From contig NC_135562.1 of assembly GCF_964340395.1 (NCBI RefSeq), positions 18,548,985 through 18,612,984 on the forward strand: a stretch of DNA of 64,000 nt. Direction: 5' to 3'. Shown here in pieces: positions 25,280 through 39,293 of this stretch. Position numbers and translations under genes: made by a program. Under the pieces are notes generated by a model that saw only the letters and a program-made list of their open reading frames with translations, did no database searches and was not told the DNA's origin. The first letter of the stretch is position 1; the number at the start of each line of letters is the position of its first letter. The stretch comes from Glandiceps talaboti. Lineage: Eukaryota; Hemichordata; Enteropneusta; Spengelidae.

Positions 25280-25400
25280 ATATTGGGGTTCACTTGTATC
25301 GTTTCAAAGGAAATAGTCAATCTTTCATTTACCCCATACAGTTAACACAGTATTTGATGTCCATATTTGACTCTACAACGACTGTATTTGGACCTCCATT
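25280..25400 (+). repeat. Dispersed repeat (same family as 10055), intergenic copy
   Basis: AAATATTGGGGTTCACTTGT, AAGGAAATAGTCAATCTTTC and TTAACACAGTATTTGATG match the copy at 54470-54620 closely. Bases 25400-26100 beyond it are AT-rich with no visible gene. Confidence 0.6.
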
Positions 25401-26119
25401 AAATATAAAAATAATAATTTCTGGTTTTGTTTATCTTTTTCTGAGAAATTATTTCTTCTACATGTAATGTCCAGTTACTAACTAACAGAACAGTTTTTAC
25501 TTAAGGTATAGACAGATGTGAATTGAGATTTCATATGTCATACGCAACATAACAAAACATACATTTTGTGTACAAATTTTAAAAATTGTCTTCTTGATAA
25601 TTGTTCTTTCCAAATAATGACAAGTGTTAGATAATGTGAACAACAACTATACTGTAACACTATATGTAGTAGTTGATGTACTATATTACACATGTACTAA
25701 TATACTAATAAGAGAAATATCCATTTTCAAGGCAAACAACTATAAATCAAATTGACTGTCTCTAATCTGTAACTGATAACTTGACATGGTATGGCAAGCA
25801 ACAACTTCAGAGTCTCATTTCCTATCCAAAGTCATATTGCTATTTTTAATTTCCAGGAAAAGATTCTCCACCAAGAAAATTCAGAAAAAAGAGAGTAGTA
25901 ATTTATCCTGTAAAAAGAATTCATATTGGGAGGTGTATATGACATTTAATTTTGAGATGTTTGTTTTTACTGTAAAATTTGATATGCTGCTTTGGATATG
26001 TTTTTGAATATGTTTTTGAATTCAATAAATAATGTTTATTTGCAGGGCCTTCCTATTATAAGCACTCATAAAATACCTTTGAATTTCTACAGAACAATAC
26101 ACAAAGTGGCTAAGGATTC

Positions 26120-26835
26120 AACTTCAACATGGCTACCGTGTTGAATTTTCCCTAGACGAACATTTGGGGTAAAAGCATTTTCTCAAGGTTTCAGAACGTA
26201 TTTCACACAAAAATGTTTCTTTTCTATCTAACATTTGCAGGAAGTCTAATTTATTTAAATTATATGATAATTGTGAGTGGTAAACCCAAAAATTGTGTTT
26301 GGATGTCATGTTTTTTTAGATTCAGCACCATCTAATTATACAAGTTGCCTTCCAACTTTAAACACGTACATGACCATTTCTAGCAAAATATTCTGAAATC
26401 TGATCTACAGTAGCTTTACTTCAATCAACAATGAATTCCTTTAATAGAGGCAAATTGATTGATGGGCACCCTTTATACAATTATCTAATTACTTCACTAT
26501 CATAAAGTCTAAAGAACATATAGGAAAAACTGCATACAATTAAGTAACAAAGTTATCAAAAGATCAAACATGCCCGCTGTATTGAATTTTCCCACGATAT
26601 ATTGATGGAGAAATGTATCATACTTAGTCAAAAATATGAGAAAGCCATTGTGATAGCTTTATAAAAGTAGTTTTACGCAAAGATGTTTCAAGTTGATGCA
26701 AATTTGAGGGGTAAGCTCTCAAAATTTCGCTTGGAAGAGATGTTTTTAGTTTGAATTAGCACCATTAAATTACTCTAGAAAAGTTGCCTTCCAGTTTGTA
26801 CCCAAAAATGCCCATAAGACCATTTTCCCGCGACT
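26120..26835 (+). repeat. Two-copy tandem duplication (period about 440 bp) just 3' of gene C
   Basis: Blocks near 26130 (GTGTTGAATTTTCCC), 26310-26345 (AGCACCAT, AGTTGCCTTCCA) recur near 26578 (GTATTGAATTTTCCC) and 26758-26785 (AGCACCAT, AAGTTGCCTTCCA). AT-rich and non-coding. It falls in the likely 3' UTR/flank of gene C; a reversed AATAAA at 26250-26255 could end the transcript. Confidence 0.55.
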
Positions 26836-26933
26836 TTTTCTGGAATTGGAACTAAACTAGGGAACCTTTGACTATTCGTATTTTCCTCCACTGAACGAAG
26901 ACAAATATTGAAGAACGTCAAACTTTTAACCGT

Positions 26934-29900
26934 CTAAACATTTGAATCACCAGAATCACTCTTCGTCCGCTTGTCTTCTGATAAACTTTGTGGTGTTAAT
27001 AAGCCCACACTTGTCCGCCTGGTATGGAATCGTTTACCCGATGGGTCCCTCCAGACAGCTATGACCTGGAGAACATAAAGTCGATTAAATATAACAGCAC
27101 ACGGAAATAAAATAAATGTCACGTCGCTTTAACGAAATGTAATGTTTTTTTATGGAACAGTCTGCCAACACATACTAAGCAGTGCAAAACAATTCATACT
27201 TTCAGAAATACATTCATAAATCATATTATGTCAGAGAGGATGACTGCGAGTATGATGTAACTGGATGGCATTGTAAATGTATCTATTGATATTGTTGCTT
27301 TTTCATCTTGTTAACGTTGCTTTCACATTGTTTGTAATCTCTTTTTGTGTGGTATGTATAAACGTTTTGTTTGTGTGTGGTAACAGGGCACAGGTGGAAA
27401 TCAGCTTCTGTTGTTTCCTGGCTACCCTGTTCTTAAATAAATTTTACTACTACTACTACTACGTATCCTTATTGTGAATATGGCAATGTAGTTGAGAAAC
27501 TACACGTGGTATCGAATAATCTGTTCACCCCGTCTGGCTCAATGAGAAATCACGAACCAAAATGCAAATGAGTAAATGTCAACTGTCGCAATGCAAATGA
27601 GTACACCTCAAGAATGGTGTCAATAGTGTATAAGTAGCTGAAACAATATACGTGATTGATTAGCAAAAACCGTATGGGTGGCTTCCATATTGAATTTCAT
27701 CTTTGGACCTTTTTGATCTCGAGGTAAAGAGATACGATGCTACGCCCTTTATTGGACAGAATTACGTGATTGATTAACAAAAACTGTATGCAGTTTCAAC
27801 TCTGGACCTTGTTGATCTTGATGACATTGTAAAGATATATCTTGAGATGCGATGCCATGGATAGCACTAGACTAAGCATGGTGCTGATAAACATGATGGA
27901 AATGATTGGGCGGCGGGGATGGGTGGGGGGGGGGAACTTCATAATTAGCCACATCTCATCACTGACACATTGGCATTCATTCATTCACAAGTCAGGTATA
28001 AGTCAGAGTATAATTAGTCGCCGATCAGCATTAGATACACGCATTCGGGGAACATGATTCAGCACTACAGAATGTATGGGATCGTCGTGACGTCATTCCT
28101 CATGAATATTTATTACTATTAAAGCTGAAACACCAAACGGTACACATTTGACGGTACACAGCATCAGTGAAATCCATGCTCTCGCAAACCCTATTTGATA
28201 CTTCCAGCTACAGTCAAGATTTATAACTCAGTTTTCAGTGGATGTATCTGGCTGAGGCATTGCATATCACGTGGTATACATGAGGCAATCTGATTGGTTA
28301 TAGTGTTGATGTACAAAGCCAAGGAGATAAATACTTGTATTGCACTTGTATTGATCTTGGCCGGTGCCATAAACGGGACTGTCTTTTACGACGAACGTTA
28401 AACCCGCGTTCAAAACTGAATTTATGATATAATGTTGACTAATAAGATGATCCAAAATGATGTTATAAATCAGCATTAGCAATAGGATTATCAACTTTCA
28501 TTTTCGTCTCCTTCTGATGACAAGTTGTTGATGTCCCTAATAAGATCTCGAGCTGTGTAAAATTAATTTCGTTTGTTCATGACGTTTAAACTAAAAATCT
28601 TTGTTCTAAAAAATCTGTTAACCTTACCTTTGTAACAAACATCATGCATAAGGTGACAGTGGTGCATAGAAATATCGGTAGACTTGCAAACAGGTAGCTT
28701 AGATTAGGGTTATCTTGGAGTACAAAGGTTAGGATTGTGATTAATAAGCTGGCCATCATGATGTTATAGATAGATATACCAATTTGCCTGTAGAAAATAT
28801 CAAATATATTAGACAACAGTGCAATGCAAAATAACGCTGTATGTTCATTAAAGATAAACTATGATTCGTACACAAGTTATCGTCTACATTTGATTTAGAA
28901 ACAGACAAAATTAGTAATGGTGGTTGATGATCGCCCTTCATGAATTATGTTGCCGAACAGATGATTAGCGAATAGCTTATTGTCCAGACAAGTATGATGA
29001 TATATTATCATTGCCATGAGGAGAATGCCAATAATGGAAAACAATGTTTACTGGGAACAATGGCATGGGTAATATTTAAAGCTTATTGTCTGGCTATCAA
29101 CTATCAACTAGTGTACTTTTTGTAAACCCCCCCCCCCCCCCCCCCATACTACTTCCAAGGCTAATTGCTGCTGCATGAAATAGTTGCTACTGTACAGTAC
29201 TTCTTTAGCGGTAACATGACATTTACCAAGGGCCTAATGAGGCCAGGCAATAAGTGTGTTCCCACACATGACATTCTCTGACATATTCTGTCCATTGGCA
29301 AAGCAGATATCAGTACTGACTTCTGTATGCTTCATCAATAGTATCCTAGGGAAATAAAACATAAATAGTGCCCACCGTATACAAACTTAGTTCACTATGA
29401 TTCACTTGTCCATATCCGATCTAAGCCAATCACTGAAGGATGCGTGAAAACAATGTGTTAGTATCTTAAAATCAGTTGCATCAACGCCCTGAATAGTTTT
29501 GATTTATAAACTGAAACAACTAACTGTAGATACCTAGAATCATTTAAACCTTCTACTTGTATATTTCTTGTTTCATGTGCAAGAAAGCAGCCAAATATCA
29601 GTAACAGTCCCTTCTGTCCAGTTATAATACCACACCACCACCAGAAATGATCAGAGGAACATGAGTAGGCTCTCAATATATGCGTAATTGACTCTCCCAC
29701 ATTCTGTTGATGAAGGATATAAAGAATCACTGACAATGATAGAAGATAAGAATACACAAAGTAAAAAGACACGACAACAAAGCAGACACACACCTCGTTG
29801 TGTGTGTATGTGTGTGTGTGTGTGCATGCGCGCGCGCATATATATTAAAGGAAATGTAGACATTTTCATAATGTCAGCTGTCATGAATCAATACTTACAA

Positions 29901-32900
29901 AAATTGTTTGCATTTCGCAAAGTATTCTTCTGAAATGACATTAAGTCATTAAAAGATCAAAAATGTCAAATAATGACTAATTACATGCAGCTGGAAGTGC
30001 AAATTGTTTAGCTACTTTTCATATTCGCCAATGGTATTTGCAGTAAATTAAGGCAACAACACGTTGGTTTATTCATTTATGCTGTTAATAATTTTATCGT
30101 CCAATCATTGGAGTATTGTATACATTATGTTTATAAGAATTTACAGTTGGAAATAAAGTATGGGTTCACTTTAGAAGAGAAGCGAGCTGAAGTAAACAGC
30201 TAGGCCTAGACAAGGAGCTTCGATCTGCTCATGGTTACTTCTAAAATGATTCAAAGTTAACCATGAACACTGAGTGATGTCCGCTAGCTAATTCCCTAAA
30301 GTCAAAGTGATCCATAGTTACACGATCTGCCAGCTAGATGCGGAAATGAAAGCATAACACCTCTATAGGGTATCTTGCTGTGAGCCAACACATCAAGGGC
30401 GTCATAAGAAATAATATGTTCAATCAATGAATATTCTTGACTCCTAAGTGCCTATTCCCTTCAGTGTAAAACATCTCCCCATTGATATTCATTGTTCATT
30501 GTCTGTTCAAGGATCTTCTACGAGAATTGTTACTTACTTCTGTAGACACATCGGTAAGGCTTGTAATGCAGGGATCAACCAGTTGCCAAGTAGTTAAGAC
30601 AATAATATCAGCCAACAGTAGGATAAGTACAAATATTATCAAATGTTTATCGTGCATTGGCTGTAAAATATGAATATGGTGTGGATTTACTTCATAATGC
30701 AGTTTTCTGTGCATATCAAATATGAAAGAGTCAGTCAAAATTTATCCCACTTATCCATGTCATAATGTACATGGGCCACAACTGACGCCTCATTTACAGT
30801 GGCAAAACTACCTGCCTAACTCATACCTATGTACTCATTACTATACATTACTATACATGTAAATGTAAATCATTCAGATTAATGACATTTATCAGGTCTC
30901 CTTAAACCTTCCTGACTTGGAACACCTTTAGGTGGTCTTTTGAAATCATCATGACTTAGGATTCCTACAGGAGGGCTAACCATCCTGATTTGGTACACCT
31001 ACAGGAGGTCTCCTGAAACCATCCTGACTTAGTACACATACAGGTGGTTTACTGAAATTATTCTGACTTAGTACATGCACACCTATTACAGGTCTAATCA
31101 TCCTGACTTAGGACACTTACAGGATGTCTCTTGAAACCATCCCGATTTAGGAAACCTACAAAGTGTCTGCTGAAGCTCTCCTGGTGTAGGACCCAAACGG
31201 GAGGTCTCCAGACTCTACCTTGAAACTGCACTGGACATATTATGTATGTGAACCTACCTCTGCAGCATTTATCACAGTGCATTCCCCTATTCTACACAAA
31301 TCCAGCAAGAGAAACAGAAAGTGGCTATACTAGGCTACCTAATTGTATGAAATCGGTCTTTAGCAAATTTTATCCAATGCAAAGTTTGTGAATACTTTTA
31401 GCATTGTAATGGCGATGCTAGTAATGAGACTCCTTAAACACAAACTGCTTTTTTTATGAATCTTTTAGTACATTTTACACCAATGCTATATTTTAGTCTA
31501 ACATTAATACCTATACATCGTAAATGCGAGGGCATTACAACTTTTGTATTGGTGGGACACTTTGTTGTACAATAACTTACCCCTCTCAGTATTTTTGTTT
31601 TGATAAAAATCCTATAGATACGCCAGGTCTTCGCAAACATTGGTCCAAATCCTAGCGTAAACCCAATAGTTAGAACCCATTTACCAACCTATAGAGAGTA
31701 ATTGATATTTTAACCAAATAAAAAGAAGACTCTTTATATATAAAGTATAAACTGACATCAAACGAAATGTTAAACCCGTAGCCGCAGTGGCTGTAAAACC
31801 TGTTTGTTAAATATCTAAGTAAGATAGATGTAGTCCAGCACATAGCTGTGACATACACAGAACTGACAGATGAGTGGAATGCCAACACCCATGTAACGTA
31901 TGTGAGCAATACTAATACAGAATGGGTGCTTGTAACATCCATGCCAGAATCGTTCACTGTGTGATACAACCTTGAAATTGGGTACAGACAATGTTTAAGG
32001 GTCAATGATAATTGACTCATGATTCAGAAAATAACACTAGCCACTTGGAAATCCAAAATGGCTGCCACATAATTCTATGAAATCACATTTGTGGAACTTG
32101 CTTTCGGATTTTGATGATCTTGGTGTTGATTTGTATGCTATTTATAATGCTGAATCATATTCTCTGACCAGAAATAAGTATTTTTTGTGTAATTTATCAT
32201 TGTTCGGAGATTTTAATGGCATCTTTGTGAATTTTGTGTATTTTATGCCATAATAATTTGGGATGTATTCCAATACATGACTTATTTTCACAGTTAGGTG
32301 ACTTAGGTCTAATGAAACCTACTGGAGTTCCATTTTTCCATGCTTTTAGTGGTTGTGATGTTGTGTCTGCTTTTCGTGGTCGAGGTAAAAAAAAAAGTTT
32401 CATTAGACCTAACTGTGAAAATAAGCCATGTATTGGTGTATTGGAATCCATCCCAAATCTTTTCCATGGCCAACAGTAATCCATAGTTGCTCAAGACCAA
32501 GATTCTTGAGAGTCTTGAAAACAGATATAGCTATTACCACAACATCTGTGTCTCTAGATCATCTTGCATAGATTGTAATTGTTGTATAGCCATTGATTAC
32601 ATGATGTCTTGCATGGACAAACATACGTGTCTGACTCTTCACGAGTACAGGGCTCGATATTATCTCGTCAGATATCCTGGTTACTGATCACCCCTCTGCT
32701 TTCGTTGCCAGGATTATGTCTAAATAGACAAGTTTCCCAAATTTGTCAACAAGAAAACCAAACAATTCTATTTATCATTGTCATCTCTTAGGAAGCTATG
32801 CCAGTTTGTTGCGATTTTGCTTGTTCCAATGACTCATCCCTCTCCCTCGCTTCGATATTGCCTCTGCTTTCAGGCTATCTTGCAATAAACATAACATGCA

Positions 32901-35900
32901 ATGTTTGTTCTATATATTTTAAAAATCGCTGCATTTTTGGCAAAAATCTTCTCTGGCATGGCCATCAAAGGTTTTAGATGAATGTGGTTTCAATACATTA
33001 ATCAGTGCACTTCCATCTATGATGACAGATTCTACTTTTGGTTCAAGATCTTGTAATTCAACAAATTTCTGAAGCAATTCATAAATTGATATTTCTGACA
33101 AGATTGAAGCTGATCTTTGTCACTAAGTGATATCGGAAATGACTGGTTTTCATGCTGAAATAATTCAAGAAGGTCACACTGTCTGTTCTGGCAAGAAATG
33201 AACAACCTCGAGAAGAGATTGCAGGCTTCCTTCAGTCTTTTTACTTTTGAAGTGCTTTTAGTTTTTGTCTTTTGGAAGACAGAAGTTCCGTTTCTCTTCA
33301 TAGATTGATAGAATGAACACGTGTCTTTGTTTTCAAGTCTGTCCATGATTATTTAAATTGATCCCTGCCTCGTTCCTTTGAATGCCTATGAGTTTGAGTT
33401 ACCTCTGAGATATTCCCGTTGCACTTATATTGCAACAATAGAGCAATGGCAACATCTGACTTCGTTGCATCATATCTCACATGAGATTTGATATCAGCAC
33501 CATGTTCAATCATACAAATGAACTGCAATAGGGAGGACGGAATTGTTTCTTCAATACCTCCCTGATTGAAATTATAGTCAAACTTTGCAATATTTGTCTG
33601 CGTATGACGTCAGCAGCTTTAGCCAAATGGAATGTATCTCTATATTCGGTGGCCTTTGATAAAGCTACACCAATACCATTATTAAAGGCCGCTTTTCACA
33701 GTCATGTAGCATGGCTACAGAAACATATACCCTGCAACATTTCTGTGCTGTAACTAATGTTAAGGGTGTGCACAATTCCCCTTCTATAGAATCTAGTTTG
33801 CTATACACTTTACTGTTTGGTATCAGACAAAATAAGATAGTGTATTTTGTATTATGTGTTATAATAACAGGGCTTTAGTTAGCTTGTGGCTTGGGGAGAA
33901 ATGGCCTTTGAAAATCAATGTTTTTAAACCTCTCCAAACATTGTCACCCGCTCCTGGCCCTTTCGAAATAATAAAATAAAGTTGGGACTCGCCATCTTGT
34001 CTTCATGGAAAACGTCAATTTTTTTTATTTTCCCATTGAATTAACACAATATTTCGCAGCCATTTTGGATTCTAAAATGTTTAATTTTGGTAATATTTGA
34101 CCTCTATTAGGAAAATGTGTATGATTAATCCTAATTTCATTTCTTGATTTTAGCTGGGTAAGCATTAACGTTTTCTTGAGCAAAGTAAAATCCAAATTTT
34201 AAAGAGTTTATTTAAGAGAATTTATCCATATCCACTCACCTGACAGGCAGTTGTACGTTGGTTGTCAGTGTTTAAGTAACGAGAGCCCATTAAACCAAAT
34301 GGAACGATTGATACATACACCAACAAAGCACCAAATAAAGTAATGGTATTCATCCTTGGAGAAGATAACTTGATGAATCTACAAAGGAATTAACAAGGAA
34401 AGTCAGTTTGATTTAAAGCTCGACGGGAACGCTAGTGGACAGGTACAATGCAACGTTTGATTACTATATACGTCCTATAGATTTATCACAAAAGTACAGT
34501 AACATTCGTTAATACTAGTATGTGTCATGTCTTTTGTCATGTTGTTGACTTTGTAGTTGTTTTAGCATGCTGTTCAATAAATGTAACTTGTAATGTTGTT
34601 ATAATATTGCTGGTGACTACAGACCTACCCATGGTTTCGTTTGATGATGTTGAGGCAGAGAAAGAAGATATCAAGTAGGATTCCAAACGATGCAAACACT
34701 GTAGCCGAGAAAAGTAGTCCATCGTGTACGTGCAGAGTCTTGTATTCTAACTGTTCTCCGTCCAATGGTGGTAGATTACCTATGAAAGGTAGAATTCTAA
34801 TTAGTTTGAATTCGTCTTATGAACAACTATGTATATTCCAAGAGCTGTACTTCGAGAATTGGCATAACAGAGAAAGGAGTTACATTTCAAAAAGAGGTGA
34901 TGTATATAATAAACACACGTTATGTGATATTATCGTGAAAAACTAACCTTGCCATATGAATGGCTCTGTAATTGTCATATTGCCTTCGAAATCAAATATA
35001 CCACGTGATTCTGGATTTCCACCTGGAAGTAAATATCGAGTAATAAACAAGATTACGTATCTATCAGCTACTTTCATCAATCAAGTGATTTCATATAAAT
35101 ATCATGTGAGTACAAATATGTAGGCTATTGGTCCGTCTCTCTGTTTGTATGTCCATCTGTCCGCCCATACGTCCGTCCGTCCAGCCAGCTAGTCATTTAG
35201 ACGAAAGTCGGTACAAAGCTCAGGTCGAGTTCAAGTCAGGTACCGACAGAATGTTTGGGTTTATGTTCGGATCCTACGATCCGTCATCTGTTTTTATTCG
35301 CAATATTATTGTTTTCCATGTCAAATCTCACTTTTTTTATGAATGCTAATTCAACAACATGTTTATATTCTGCTGAACACGTCTTTAAATATCATGTTCA
35401 AAATAATATTCATTGCACAACAAAAAAAATTGCATCAACAAAAAAACAACAAAAGTAGATGAAATGTAGACATATGATTATACCAACTTTCTCAAATTAG
35501 AGAATAAGCTCTTGAATTGGACGAAGATAGTCAGTGAATAGCTATTAGTATGACTTGTGTCAGAAACATTCATCCCGTTCAGCAGTTTTCACTACTATGA
35601 TCAGAAAGACAGTCACCATTCAGTCATTCACGCGAGGGCTTGCATTGAACATGAGAATAAGTCTGCTCCAAACAATCTATTGCAATTGTATATTTTAGTT
35701 GTGCAAATCATCCTGTGTCATCAATAAATACTAGTACTACAAGAAATGCGACAATTTGTCTATATAAGAGTCGACCATCTTTTTTGTTTTTCACGTGCAG
35801 CATTTTAAAAGTGCCTATATATGTCCAGTGTGCACTGGCCAAGCAATGACAAAACGTTTTGTTTTATGGTCTTGAACGCATCCACACACACAGTGCATAC

Positions 35901-38900
35901 AAGAACGAATATGAAATCGATGTGAAAAAAAATGATTCCTAGAATAGGAGACATTAATTGCATGATGATTTGGGAAAAAACCACATAATAACTGATGGCG
36001 AGTAACCTGACACATCACGGAAAAATATAACCTGACGACAACGAATCTAAAATCTACAATAAACAGAACGACGGATTTCATATCTTTGGATCTGAATGTG
36101 AACCTGAAAAAAAAATTCAAAATAAAATAAAATACCTGACCTGGCCTGATCTGTATCGGACATGACCTGCACTTTGTACCCATGGTTTATTTAATAAAAA
36201 GTCGAAACATGATATTTGTTAATATGGAAATTTGTTCACGCCTTGAACAAATTACCTTTGATTTGACGAATTTCAAAATGTCCAATTCTATCGCCTCGGC
36301 TGTCAAACTGAACATAACCCTATAAGATAAAAATGGTATTGGTAGACATATTCCTGTGTTGACGTTTATGGCTCTAGTCAATTATCACATCACCAAATAA
36401 TTTACCATATCACCATGATAGTCAGTTATTATCAACCAATAATGTACCATATTACCATAGTCAATTTGAATGTTAACCAGCAATTATTTTCATGATACAG
36501 TTTAACCATTTGGCATTAGAAAATCAGTGTATACGCACTTTTAACAATACTCTTACAAGTACCCAACACCACCAACCCATTTATAATGTAATAATACAGC
36601 TTAGCTGATATTGCTGTGTTTCAGAATAGGCAAATACTGTATATCTTAGACACTTACTGACACTCCGTGGAAAGATGTGTTACGGAGCGCTCCCAGCATA
36701 AGTGTTGCCATTTCACTATTCTCATATGTGAAATCCTGCAGCAATGTTGGACGTTTCTCGTTGGAAGAATTTAACATCTAAGGAAACATAATCATAGAAA
36801 CTGAAGTATGATTCCATATTGTCATTTGGTAAAAGAGTCTTATCCACTTTTCATTGTCGTGAGTGGGAAATCTGGCAACAGTCTTTGTGAATGGAGCCTT
36901 CAATTATTACATTGGGGAGGGCCGAGGAAATAAGGGGTGGAGTGGGGTTCACTTTATACTTTATATGGTTCTAGGGAGACGGCCATATTTTAGAATTTTT
37001 ACATTTATGATGAGTCAGTTTATTCCATGGTTAAATGTTATTCCATTTATGGTGAATCAGTTTATTCAATTTATTGTGAGTCAGTTTATTCCATCTAATG
37101 GTGAGACAGTTTATTCCATTTATGGTGAGTCAGTTTATTACATTTATGGTGAGTCAGTTTATTACATTTATGGTGAGTCAGTTTATTACATTTATGGTTA
37201 AATGGTATTATATTTATTTATATTTATTTATTCCATTGATGGTCATAAGTTGATATATTTATTATTAGTACATAAGTGATGGTTTTTATTACATTTATGG
37301 GTCATACAAGGCCTCGGGGCATTTTTAGCACGACGGAATCGGGGAGTGTCATATTTTATCTGTAATTACAGAAGCTCCCTAACGTTCTAATTCTGCCTTT
37401 GATTGCAATGTTTGCCTCTTCGCTGGTTTCGTATGTTACTAAGTATATTCGGATGTATTGCTAGATGTCTCTCATTTGAAGATGCTGGTTATGTAAATGG
37501 TAGCAAAGAAAGTACCAGGCCCTCTCTAGTTCACTACATCCTAACAAATTCATTTCAATGTGAGTTTTATATCGATTTTAGACGTATTTTAACAAGTGGT
37601 ATCAAATACTTACAATATTAGAAAGCCTCTCAATACTGGTATTCAAAGCCAACGCAAGAGCCCAAACAGCATCATAGCCAAAACCATGCCATGGATGGTA
37701 GACGAGATTTTCGTATTGGTGGCGTTGTAGTGCAGATCTATACATCCTGTCATATTGGTGGAAGGTCTGAAATGTGGTGAAATGAGAATTATGATTAGTT
37801 GGGACATGATATTTTGGGGAAATCATGCAATCTAAGAGATTTGATGTTAGGTAACCAAATGTTTCAAGTACACACTCGTGTTTCCCCTATTATGTTTGTA
37901 ACATTTGTGTCCGATTTAAACGAAACACAGGGACTCTGATAGAAACCAGTCTAATAGCTTCTTAGGGTATCGAGGTGATAGCGAAGAATTTACCAACCAG
38001 ATATCTGAATGGCATTTGGTCTTAATTCAATAAACAGGATACATACCTGCCCACTGATCGTCGTTTGGTTTGACAAATCTTTAGCAATTTCTGCAATTTC
38101 AATTGTATTTTCCAATACTGTTCGCATTTCATCATGTGTACAGTTTACTGCATCATCTTCCTTCATCCACCAATTTGTAGAATACCAACCTGCTATAATG
38201 TAGGCATACTTGGCACCATACATACCTAAATGATATGCCTGATAACAAGACAAAATTAAATAAATATAGTTTTTATGAGTATTTTGCGAACTCTGACTCT
38301 AAGAAGGTGGTACATAGTGTAGACCGTGTACTGCTAGGTCTGCCTTCAGCATAATTATATGTAGTGATCACATACGTAGCTACTTCCAGTTTACCATGTT
38401 TAGGTTGAATGCGAATTGTGGAAATCAAGGTTCTTCAAATTTCTTTTATTTTCTCAACGTAACAAACTAATAAATACAGCATTTGTCGACCACTTTTGAT
38501 CCTAAAATGGTTTAATTTTGATATCATTTAAACATCATTTCTTGGGGACCCGTGATGTTTTATTGATTTGGGCTGAGAATGGATTGAGAGTTTTATGAAT
38601 AAAATCATAGCAAACGTTTAAATATTCAATTCCGAGGGACATCTTGAAAACTAGACTTTGACCCCCTATATTTTTATTATAATAGCAAAAGGATATCAGG
38701 AACAAAGTCTTATGGCAAAGTTCAGAGAGAAATTTTCGAGGAAATTTGCTCCCAGATTCATAATGTGCATTAAACAAAACCATTCGACACTAAATTGTAT
38801 TCAAGGTTTGGTCAAAATTATACGCTTTCTTTTGTAGAGCAGTGTTTTGGAAATTTTCTCCAATGTGAGCAACCAACTTACATTGCAAAATAATGCTCGT

Positions 38901-39254
38901 GCATGATCTTCATAAGAATTCACGAATATTATTCGCCCATCTGCCTTCTAAGGTTACAGAAAATAAGAAAGAAACGATCATACTTTCATGTGACTAACCT
39001 TTACTATTTGTAAAATAGTTTTAACGATTACTATTCAAAAGCGTTCACGTAACTTTTTTCTGGCAAATTTCTAGCTATCACAGTTGACTGCACTGAAATA
39101 TATCATAACTGCACTGTATCTGATACAGCATAGTTGGAGATTTGTATCTTTAAAAAATCATGACGTGTAAGGAAATAATGCATATAGATGTTTATAAAAA
39201 ATATTACAAACACAAACACGAATGTATGTATGTATGTATGTATGCATGTATGTA

Positions 39255-39293
<39 letters not shown>

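Noticed and set aside
27842-28057. 71-residue frame with a Gly-rich stretch
   Set aside because: The Gly run is a poly-G tract; the rest has no motif and lies in intron 16 of gene C.
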